Part shown: positions 24,019 to 31,106 of the stretch, in pieces | How the letters are laid out: each line of letters starts with the position of its first letter | Position numbering within the stretch: the first letter of the stretch is position 1 | Assembly (NCBI RefSeq): GCF_017745095.1 | Contig: NZ_JAGHZZ010000019.1 | Location: forward strand, 23,572-87,571 | Direction of reading: 5' to 3' | Length of the DNA: 64,000 nt | Source of the DNA: Sporocytophaga sp. | GTDB lineage: Bacteria; Bacteroidota; Bacteroidia; Cytophagales; Cytophagaceae | Notes under the pieces: generated by a model | What the model was told of the DNA's origin: nothing | What the model saw: only the letters and a program-made list of their open reading frames with translations | Database searches by the model: none | Made by a program: the position numbers and the translations under genes

Positions 24019-25875
24019 TTAATCACTAGTATGACTTATGCTTTCTATTGTTCTATCTACTACAAGAGAGTTCCATCCATTGAATTCTTTTTTATCAAGT
24101 ACTTTAATTCTGTCCTTAATTTTTTTCTTGAAATTTGAGCAAGTAGATTTTCTTAATGACAACATTTCGGATAATTCATCTGATGTGATGTCCTGTTTGT
24201 TTGAAACAAGATACATGATGTAAAATGCCTTTACTATCGGAAATTTAAGTTTATGGAAGATTGTATTTGCTGTTACAGATTCATTGTATCCGCATTTGCT
24301 GCATCGTCTGTCAAATTGTTCCTTGCCTTTACCGCAGCTTGTTGAATTGCATTTTTTGCATTGAAATTTGGTTTGGCCTTTAAGTTCTTCCAGATATCTG
24401 AAACAGGTAAGCTCATCAGGATAAACTTTAACAAATTCTTCAAAATTTACCTGGTTTTTCATGATTCTGGTCATGGCTATATCAGACATATCCTTCTTCA
24501 GTGCTCTGTTTGCAAGATCAAGCTGCAGGTTCATCGTAGTGATTTCTTCAGTTTGGTTGATTAGCCTTTCATATGCCTGTTTAAGCTGTTCTGTTCTTTG
24601 TGCTACTTTTTCCTCTAGTTCCTTGTTAATCTTGTCCTTTAATAATTCCTTCTCTTTCATTTCTTCAATAGACTTATTTTGTGCGGCTTGCCTCATTTTG
24701 ATTTCAGCCCCCATTCTGTCTGTCAGCGACATAGAAAGTAAGATTATATCGAGAATGATACCAATATTTAGACTGTACACAGTGAAGATGGTTGATTTGA
24801 TAAAGCCATAGTTTTCTAATGCAGTTATTGTAAATGCTGCAAACAAGCTTGTATATGCAATCCATAAGAAAAAGGCAGTTTTGTTTCCTCTTAAGTAACT
24901 TCTGAGAGATATTTTATATGCTAGTAAAAACGGGATAGTATCAATGTAAATAGCATATAAGATATTTCTGTTCAAGAATAAACCATATAATAATATCAAT
25001 CCTCTGATGACTATTACAAAGTTTATGACTTTGTTAAAAAAAGGTTGAGTTTCTTTTAGATTTAAAAATCCTTTTATGAATAACAAGGCGAAAGTAATGA
25101 TTCCATATAAAGCAAGACTAAAGGCATATAGATTCCACTCCGGGTTTTCAGGCCAGAGATATTGGAATGCGAAGCCACTTTGACACATAGAATAGAGACT
25201 GAATGACAGTACATAAAAAACATAATATAGATAAATGCTCATTTTGATTGATATGTACATCAAAAGATTGTACAAGGCCATCATAATTAAAATGCCATAA
25301 AAAATTCCTAACACATAGTACTCTGCCAGGGCATAGGATATGAATTTCTTATAAGATCTGATTTGGGGACTTAAATTGTTTTCGTTTTCCGATTTTACCC
25401 GAATGTAAAAAGTCAATGTTTGGTTCTGGGGAATCCGTAATTCAAATTCAGGATTTTTATGCAAAAACATACGTTTGTTAAATGAAATCAGATTACCTGC
25501 CTGAGTCAATTGGTAATGCCCATTTTCATCTGGGGCATAAAATGAAATATAATTTATGTTATGATCATATAGCTCAATCAGCCAGTTTCTCTCATTTTTT
25601 GTCAGGTTTTTAACAGAAAATCTAAGCCAGTAGGAGGAAGCTTTGTTAATGTTTACAACATCAGAAGTTTGATATCTGAAGCTGTCAGCATAAATAGGGC
25701 TTGTAATTGTTTTAATATCAAGTTTGTTGGTTTTATCTTCAAATACTCCTAGGTACTCTTTTCTGACTCCTTTTTCTTCAATTTTATTAGTCAATAAAAA
25801 TACATGCTCTGCATTTACAGAGGTATTTAAAAAGTGTATTAAAAAAATGCAAAAAATATAATAATATGTTTTCAT
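24019..25875 (-). CDS. 7TMR-DISM receptor fused to an IS1595-transposase-type zinc ribbon
   Basis: The product has 618 residues. The signal peptide is about 1-22. A periplasmic 7TMR-DISMED2-like domain occupies about 25-170 (SSYWLRFSVKNLT, NWLIELYDHNINYISFYAP). Seven membrane helices run from about 185 to 390 (AEYYVLGIFYGILIMMALYN is the family's first helix). A coiled coil follows at about 395-465. The C-terminal ~140 residues match the N-terminal region of IS1595-family transposases: NFEEFVKVYPDELTCFRYLE, a zinc ribbon with Cys506/Cys509 and Cys525/Cys528, then TANTIFHKLKFPIVKAFYIM and a helix-turn-helix-like end. No DDE/DDNK catalytic domain follows. Inferred role: a sensor whose cytoplasmic tail binds DNA or RNA. 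No kinase or cyclase domain is present. Confidence 0.85.
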   Translation of the reverse strand: MKTYYYIFCIFLIHFLNTSVNAEHVFLLTNKIEEKGVRKEYLGVFEDKTNKLDIKTITSPIYADSFRYQTSDVVNINKASSYWLRFSVKNLTKNERNWLIELYDHNINYISFYAPDENGHYQLTQAGNLISFNKRMFLHKNPEFELRIPQNQTLTFYIRVKSENENNLSPQIRSYKKFISYALAEYYVLGIFYGILIMMALYNLLMYISIKMSIYLYYVFYVLSFSLYSMCQSGFAFQYLWPENPEWNLYAFSLALYGIITFALLFIKGFLNLKETQPFFNKVINFVIVIRGLILLYGLFLNRNILYAIYIDTIPFLLAYKISLRSYLRGNKTAFFLWIAYTSLFAAFTITALENYGFIKSTIFTVYSLNIGIILDIILLSMSLTDRMGAEIKMRQAAQNKSIEEMKEKELLKDKINKELEEKVAQRTEQLKQAYERLINQTEEITTMNLQLDLANRALKKDMSDIAMTRIMKNQVNFEEFVKVYPDELTCFRYLEELKGQTKFQCKKCNSTSCGKGKEQFDRRCSKCGYNESVTANTIFHKLKFPIVKAFYIMYLVSNKQDITSDELSEMLSLRKSTCSNFKKKIKDRIKVLDKKEFNGWNSLVVDRTIESISHTSD

Positions 25876-26298
25876 ATTATTTTATGGTTATCAATAAGAT
25901 GTAAAGGCTAAATTAATAAGATTTTTTTAAATGAGAATTGATAGTCTGAAAAAAAATATGGATAAATATACGCCTATGTTAGACGAATAAAAAGTTTGTC
26001 TTTTAAATGTTTTTAAAATTAATAATCGTTGAAATTTGAATTTTTGGGCATGTTTTTATTGTCTTTTAAGCGAAAAATATAAGTAATTTACATGCTTTCA
26101 AAAGGTTATAAAACCAATTTTTCCTCTCCTAAAATTTGACTTCTTCTCATCTTCTCGATAGTATGGTTTATAATCAAGCCCGAAAGTGAATAACTGGATT
26201 ATTAAGTTCACTATTCTGGGAATATTCAAATTTGATAAGTAAAAGAGTCATTAAATTTTATCTGAAGATTTTTGCCTAAACATTAAGTAATAAGACTT
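25876..26298. other. Long A/T-rich divergent intergenic region (423 bp)
   Basis: This region separates the 7TM receptor (-) from the Crp/Fnr gene (+). It must hold the promoters of both. I find no exact TAnnTTTG element, no RNA gene, no open frame longer than about ten codons and no strong inverted repeat. Confidence 0.5.
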
Positions 26299-26952
26299 AT
26301 GGAAAGAATTTTAAGTACACCTGTAATTGAATTAGAGGATCAGTTTAATTTCTTTGAACGGGACTTAAGAGTTGAACTGGCTGCTGCTAAAATTGAAAAA
26401 TTTGAAAAGGGAAATCGAATTCACAGACAGAATGCCTTCCTGGTTTCTGTACCTATTCTTTTAGAAGGGAGTTTAAGGATTTTTCGTCAAACTGAAGACA
26501 GAGAAATTTTGCTTTATTATGTAAATAAAGGAGAAACCTGTATGATGTCTTTATTGTCGTGTTATGGTCAAACACCAATGAATGCGGCAATGGAAGCTTC
26601 TGAGAGATCGGAATTAATTCTGGTTCCGAGAATTAAAGTGTATGAATGGCAAAGAAAATATTCTTCCTGGAATGATTTTGTAATTAAGACTTTTGCACAA
26701 AGACAGGAACAATTGCTGGATTCATTCGATTCTCTGGCGTTTTCAAGTATTGACAAAAGAATTAAGGATTATCTTATCCGTCTTTCTTCTAAAACCAAAC
26801 AACAAATCGTTTCAATTACACACCAGGAATTGGCCAATGAACTTGGCACAACCAGGGTGGTAATTTCCAGAATTTTAAAATGCCTTGAAATTGAAGGCGC
26901 GATCGAATTGCTTCGGGGGGCAATAAAAGTTAAGGACTTAAAACTTAACTAA
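26299..26952 (+). CDS. Crp/Fnr family transcriptional regulator
   Basis: The product has 217 residues. The N-terminal cNMP-binding fold runs from about residue 30 to 120 (EKGNRIHRQNAFLVSVPILLEGSLR). The C-terminal winged helix carries VSITHQELANELGTTRVVIS (about 171-190), followed by RILKCLEIEGAIEL, a canonical Crp recognition helix. No Fnr-type N-terminal cysteines are present, so it is not an iron-sulfur oxygen sensor. It ends in a strong terminator 170 bp before an iron-related imelysin operon; regulation of that operon is plausible but unproven. Confidence 0.93.
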   Translation: MERILSTPVIELEDQFNFFERDLRVELAAAKIEKFEKGNRIHRQNAFLVSVPILLEGSLRIFRQTEDREILLYYVNKGETCMMSLLSCYGQTPMNAAMEASERSELILVPRIKVYEWQRKYSSWNDFVIKTFAQRQEQLLDSFDSLAFSSIDKRIKDYLIRLSSKTKQQIVSITHQELANELGTTRVVISRILKCLEIEGAIELLRGAIKVKDLKLN

Positions 26953-26982
26953 CGCTTTAACTTAATTTTCTGCTTGTTTCGT

Positions 26983-27020
26983 AGCTATTGATAAACTAGT
27001 TTTTGTCAATAGCTTTTTTG
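26983..27020 (+). terminator. Intrinsic terminator of the Crp/Fnr gene
   Basis: The arms agctattga (26983-26991) and tcaatagct (27006-27014) extend inward by one G-T and three A-T pairs. The stem is followed by a run of T (27014-27019). Confidence 0.88.
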
Positions 27021-27066
27021 TTTTTGATAATAAGAGAGTTATACTTTTTAAGACGTTTTATTTTAA

Positions 27067-27098
27067 TTTGGATTAATTTTAAATAAAAATTAGCTTTG
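27067..27098 (+). promoter_or_regulatory. Bacteroidota-type promoter of the imelysin operon
   Basis: TTTG at 27067-27070, a 20-bp spacer and TAGCTTTG at 27091-27098 match the Bacteroidota -33/-7 consensus exactly. Transcription would start near 27105, about 20 bp before the imelysin ATG at 27126. Confidence 0.75.
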
Positions 27099-27125
27099 CG
27101 TGTATAAATTAATTTTATCCACCCT

Positions 27126-28310
27126 ATGCTTTCTTTCTATACGAAACGAATTTTCCCCATTGTCTTTAGTGCAATCCTTTTGTCTTCGACAACATCCTGT
27201 AAAAAAGATAAAGATCCCAATCCTTCTTCTTCAGGTTCTAAAGAGCAGGAGGTAGTAAACAATTATGCTGAGATTGTTTATGCTTCCTATTTAGATTCAT
27301 ATAATAAAGGTAAAGATTTGCAAAACAAAATTAACGCTTTTTTAGCAGAGCCTTCTGCACAGAAATTAAATGAAGCAAAACAAGCCTGGCTGGATGCCCG
27401 TGTGCCATATCTTCAGACTGAAGCTTATCGTTTTTATGACGGCCCTATTGATGATCCTGAAACTGGGGTGGAAGGTTTGTTAAACGCATGGCCAATGGAC
27501 GAGTCGTATATTGACTATGTTGAAGGTAATGAAAATGCTGGAATCATTAATGACTTAGGTGTGAGTCTTACCAAGGAAAATCTAACTGCTTTAAATGAAG
27601 GAGGAGGGGCGGCAGAAACTTCTATCAGTGTGGGATATCATGCAGTTGAATTTTTATTATGGGGCCAGGACTTCAGCAATGATGGCCCCGGTAACAGACC
27701 ATATACCGATTTTATAGATGGTGGAACTGCTAAGAATCAGGAAAGAAGAGTTCAGTATCTTCGCACAATTACAGATATACTTGTGGAGGATCTTGATTAT
27801 TTAGTTAAATCATGGGCACCAGGTTCTAACAATTATCGTAAATCTTTTGAAGCTAATGTAGATGAATCTCTAAGAAACATTCTGTTCGGTTTTGCAAGCT
27901 TAAGTGGTGGTGAGCTAGCTGGTGAAAGAATGCAGGTTTCCCTTGAGTCAGGTCAGCAGGAAGATGAGCACTCATGCTTCAGCGATAATACACATAATGA
28001 TATCATCTATGATGCTCTTGGTCTTGAGAACGTTTATTATGGAAGATATACCAAACTGGATGGAACTATCATTGATAAAGCAGGCATCGACGAACTTATA
28101 GCAGCTAAAGATGCTAATTTGAGCAGTAAGATGAAAACTCAACTTGCAACTACCAAAACAAGTGTCAATGCAATTCATCATCCTTTTGATCAGGAAATTA
28201 CTGATCCGGAAGGTAAAAAGCGTATTCAGGCTGCAATAGAATCGCTTTATAAACAAGCCGATCTATTAACAGAAATAGCTGCTAAACTTGAAATTACATT
28301 TAATAAGTAG
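27126..28310 (+). CDS. Imelysin-family lipoprotein (IrpA-like)
   Basis: The product has 394 residues. It has a lipoprotein signal with lipobox LSSTTSC (Cys25), then the imelysin helical-bundle domain: YADIVYASYLDSY-like opening (NNYAEIVYASYLDSYNKGK), QAWLDARVPYLQTEAYRFYD, the GxHxxE motif as GYHAVEFLLWGQD (about residues 176-188) and a second bundle repeat in the C-terminal half. Imelysins are periplasmic or surface proteins linked to iron and heme acquisition; GxHxxE is the proposed metal site. It is first of three genes, followed by a di-heme protein and a second imelysin. A strong terminator structure begins 26 bp after its stop. Confidence 0.9.
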   Translation: MLSFYTKRIFPIVFSAILLSSTTSCKKDKDPNPSSSGSKEQEVVNNYAEIVYASYLDSYNKGKDLQNKINAFLAEPSAQKLNEAKQAWLDARVPYLQTEAYRFYDGPIDDPETGVEGLLNAWPMDESYIDYVEGNENAGIINDLGVSLTKENLTALNEGGGAAETSISVGYHAVEFLLWGQDFSNDGPGNRPYTDFIDGGTAKNQERRVQYLRTITDILVEDLDYLVKSWAPGSNNYRKSFEANVDESLRNILFGFASLSGGELAGERMQVSLESGQQEDEHSCFSDNTHNDIIYDALGLENVYYGRYTKLDGTIIDKAGIDELIAAKDANLSSKMKTQLATTKTSVNAIHHPFDQEITDPEGKKRIQAAIESLYKQADLLTEIAAKLEITFNK

Positions 28311-28311
28311 A

Positions 28312-29754
28312 ATGAGTTTATTAAATATAATAAAAAGCTGTACCAGGGGATTATTATTCCTTGGTACGGCTTTTTTATTTACCTTCCTTTTTATTATCAC
28401 TTCTTGTAAAAAGGATAAAGAACCTTCCACAGAAAATGCTGCAGAGGCTGGTGAAGAGCTGGCCGGTGGCTTGGCAACAGTTTTTGATCAGACTGAAAAT
28501 GCTTTTGGCCATTCTATTCCGGGAGTAAGTATAGAAGACAATGCCAGATTTGTAGTTGGCAATTCTTTCTTTCGTGATAACTGGGTAATCGCCCCTTCTT
28601 CAACAGCGGGTCGCGACGGAGTGGGGCCTTTGCTCAACACATTATCATGTTCAGGATGCCATTTCAAGGATGGAAGAGGCCAACCTCCTCTCGATGGGAA
28701 CGATCCCGTTTCTATGCTTATGAGACTTAGTATCGCTGGTACCGATATTCACGGTGGGCCACTAGGGCATCCTGATTATGGAACTCAGCTAAGCCCTAAT
28801 GCCATTTCTGGTGTACTTCCTGAAGGGACATTTAAAATTACTTACCTCCCTCTTGATGGCAGTTTTGATGATGGAGAGGTTTATCAATTGAGAAAACCTG
28901 TATATGAATTTATAAAGTTGAATTATGGAGACCTTGGTGCAAATGTACTAACTTCTCCAAGAGTAGCTCAGCAATTGCCGGGCCTAGGCTTGCTTGAAGC
29001 TGTTGATGAAGCAGTCATTCTTTCTTACGCCGATGAGAATGATTCAGATAAGGATGGTATTTCAGGTAGACCAAACTATGTTTGGGATGAAGCTCAGAAT
29101 CAAAATGTCCTTGGTCGATTTGGCTGGAAAGCGAATCAGCCTAATATCAGACAACAGGTTGCAGGAGCTTTCTCTGGTGATATGGGAATTACATCATCTC
29201 TGTTCCCTGAAGAAAACCTTAGCCCTATCCAGTTTCAGAATTATGCCAATTTGCCTAATGGCGGGACTCCAGAAATTCAAGATGACCTCTTTGATAAAGT
29301 AGTTTATTATACGACCACTTTATCTGTACCAGGAAGACGTAATTGGACAGCAACGGAGGTATTGAGAGGTAAGCAATTATTTACCGAAGCCAAATGTAGT
29401 AAATGTCACATTCCTAAAATGAAAACAGGAATTTATCGTCCTGTTAAAGAATTGTCTAATCAGGAAATTCGTCCATATACAGACCTGTTGTTACATGATA
29501 TGGGAGTGGGCCTGGCGGATGGTCGTCCTGATTTTCTTGCTAACGGTAACGAATGGAGGACACCACCACTATGGGGGATAGGTCTTGTTAAAAATGTAAA
29601 TAAACATACATATTTTCTTCACGACGGCCGTGCTAGAAACTTTCAGGAGGCCATACTCTGGCATGGAGGCGAGGCAGAGCAATCTCAGAAAGCATTCAAA
29701 GCAATGTCAAAATCAGATCGGGCCTCACTTGTGAAATTTCTGGAATCTCTATAA
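28312..29754 (+). CDS. Di-heme oxidoreductase family (DUF1111) lipoprotein
   Basis: The start at 28312 is taken because it directly follows the imelysin stop; the open frame extends eight codons further up. The product has 480 residues. A lipoprotein signal ends FLFIITSCKKD. Two heme-binding CxxCH motifs are visible: CSGCH (in NTLSCSGCHFKDGRG) and CSKCH (in FTEAKCSKCHIPKMKTG). The family phrases GRFGWKANQPN and HDGRARNFQEAILWHGGEA are present. These periplasmic or surface di-heme proteins occur beside imelysins in iron-uptake loci. The signal-peptide codons contain a perfect intrinsic-terminator structure (28336-28376), so expression probably depends on read-through. Confidence 0.9.
   Translation: MSLLNIIKSCTRGLLFLGTAFLFTFLFIITSCKKDKEPSTENAAEAGEELAGGLATVFDQTENAFGHSIPGVSIEDNARFVVGNSFFRDNWVIAPSSTAGRDGVGPLLNTLSCSGCHFKDGRGQPPLDGNDPVSMLMRLSIAGTDIHGGPLGHPDYGTQLSPNAISGVLPEGTFKITYLPLDGSFDDGEVYQLRKPVYEFIKLNYGDLGANVLTSPRVAQQLPGLGLLEAVDEAVILSYADENDSDKDGISGRPNYVWDEAQNQNVLGRFGWKANQPNIRQQVAGAFSGDMGITSSLFPEENLSPIQFQNYANLPNGGTPEIQDDLFDKVVYYTTTLSVPGRRNWTATEVLRGKQLFTEAKCSKCHIPKMKTGIYRPVKELSNQEIRPYTDLLLHDMGVGLADGRPDFLANGNEWRTPPLWGIGLVKNVNKHTYFLHDGRARNFQEAILWHGGEAEQSQKAFKAMSKSDRASLVKFLESL
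28336..28376 (+). terminator. Intrinsic terminator embedded in the DUF1111 signal-peptide codons
   Basis: The arms 28336-28350 and 28357-28371 form a 15-bp stem with no mismatches (three G-T pairs: 28339/28368, 28346/28361 and 28349/28358) and a 6-nt loop, followed directly by TTTTTTA. The stem starts 26 bp after the imelysin stop and lies within codons 9-22 of the next gene. Confidence 0.8.
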
Positions 29755-29764
29755 TCATTATCGA

Positions 29765-30886
29765 ATGAAACACACCATATTTATTTTGCCCTTATTATTT
29801 TTGTTTTTTATCGGATGTAAAAAGGATACAGAACAGAAACCATCAGATGCCTTCAATTCTTTTGACAGAAAAGGAATGCTGGAAAATATAGGTAGAAATA
29901 TTATTATACCTTCTTATAAGGAATTGAATAATTCTTCACACAACATGACGACTGCATGTGAAGGATTTGTAAGCAACCCGACAGAGGAAAATCTAATAGC
30001 ATTACAAAACGCCTGGAAACAGACAGCAGGTGCATGGAAGAGATGTGAGCTGTATAAAATAGGTCCGGGTGATGATCTGTCTGTTGCTCTTTATAGCAGT
30101 ATTGATTTTTCGCCTGTTAATACTTCTTTAATTGAAGATGCAGTTAATACAACTTCGGTAATTGATACAAACTATGTTAAAAATAAGGGAGCCTCTGTAA
30201 AAGGCTTTCCAGCTATTGAATACCTTCTTTTTAACTATGCTAATGGCAATGCTTATATTCTCAATAAGTTTGCAGGAACAGAAATTTCAATACAAAACAG
30301 GAAAAATTACCTTCTTGCATTGTGTAGGACTTTGGAATCCAAGTCTATTGAAATACTTGGTCTTTGGGAATCTGGCTATATCAATATATTTATAGCTTCG
30401 GATGGGAAGGATATCAATAGCTCAATAGGAATGTTGGTCAATCAGCTGATCTACCTTACAGAGGTTGTTAAAAATAAAAAGCTTGGAAAGCCATTGAACA
30501 ATATGGGAGTTCCACAAATTAACCAACTCGAGGCCCGCGAGAGCGGAATGTCCCTGAGTCATATTAAAGAGAATGTTATTTCTCTTGAAAATGCATTTCT
30601 TGGTAAAAGTTCTAAGGGAGATTTGGCTGGGTTTGATGATCTTCTGAATTATATTGGTGCCAGACATGAGGATGTACTATTAAGCAATAGGATAAAACAA
30701 CAGTTTGATAGTATCTATATTGCCATAAATAGGGTCGAACCATCTTTGCAAACAAGTCTTGAAACTTCTCAATCAAACGTTAAGGACTTATATTTGAAAG
30801 TACTGGAACTCGTTGGTTTATTTAAAGTGGACATGACAACTGATCTCGATGTCTTGGTTACTATCTCCGATAATGATGGGGATTGA
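29765..30886 (+). CDS. Imelysin-family lipoprotein (second copy)
   Basis: The product has 373 residues. The lipoprotein signal MKHTIFILPLLFLFFIGC gives Cys18. The helical imelysin domain shows NAWKQTAGAWKRCELYKIGP (the family's W-x6-W-phrase) and GASVKGFPAIEYLLFNYA. The position equivalent to the GxHxxE histidine is Pro here (GFPAIE), as in the second imelysin subfamily. It follows the di-heme gene by 10 bp and ends in a terminator. The two imelysins probably act together with the di-heme protein at the cell surface. Confidence 0.88.
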   Translation: MKHTIFILPLLFLFFIGCKKDTEQKPSDAFNSFDRKGMLENIGRNIIIPSYKELNNSSHNMTTACEGFVSNPTEENLIALQNAWKQTAGAWKRCELYKIGPGDDLSVALYSSIDFSPVNTSLIEDAVNTTSVIDTNYVKNKGASVKGFPAIEYLLFNYANGNAYILNKFAGTEISIQNRKNYLLALCRTLESKSIEILGLWESGYINIFIASDGKDINSSIGMLVNQLIYLTEVVKNKKLGKPLNNMGVPQINQLEARESGMSLSHIKENVISLENAFLGKSSKGDLAGFDDLLNYIGARHEDVLLSNRIKQQFDSIYIAINRVEPSLQTSLETSQSNVKDLYLKVLELVGLFKVDMTTDLDVLVTISDNDGD

Positions 30887-30911
30887 GTTGTTAAAATGAG
30901 ATTAGAATAGA

Positions 30912-30940
30912 AGGGGCCTGAGTATTCGGGACTCTTTTTT
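30912..30940 (+). terminator. Terminator of the imelysin operon
   Basis: Arms 30912-30921 and 30926-30935 form a 10-bp stem with one mismatch and two G-T pairs. A run of T follows (30935-30941), 26 bp after the second imelysin stop. Confidence 0.72.
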
Positions 30941-31106
30941 TGAAAAAATTAAATAAAAGAACAAAGAATTCTTAGCTAAATACAATGAAAGGTCAATTTA
31001 GCTACATGTTATTGTATTATTTGTATATGTAGTAGGATTAAAGATTAAAATTGGAAGTTACGGGAAATTAATTTTGGGTAATTTCATCCTGGAAATAAAT
31101 TCTAAC

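Noticed and set aside
24060..24560. Zinc-ribbon region at the end of the 7TM gene as a remnant of an inserted IS1595 element
   Set aside because: It is in frame with the receptor, has no terminal inverted repeats or target duplication, and lacks the catalytic domain. A fused module fits better than an insertion scar.
31074..31106. TTG start of the GH5 protein 11 codons before the ATG at 31107
   Set aside because: The ATG at 31107 directly begins a good signal peptide; the upstream codons would spoil it.
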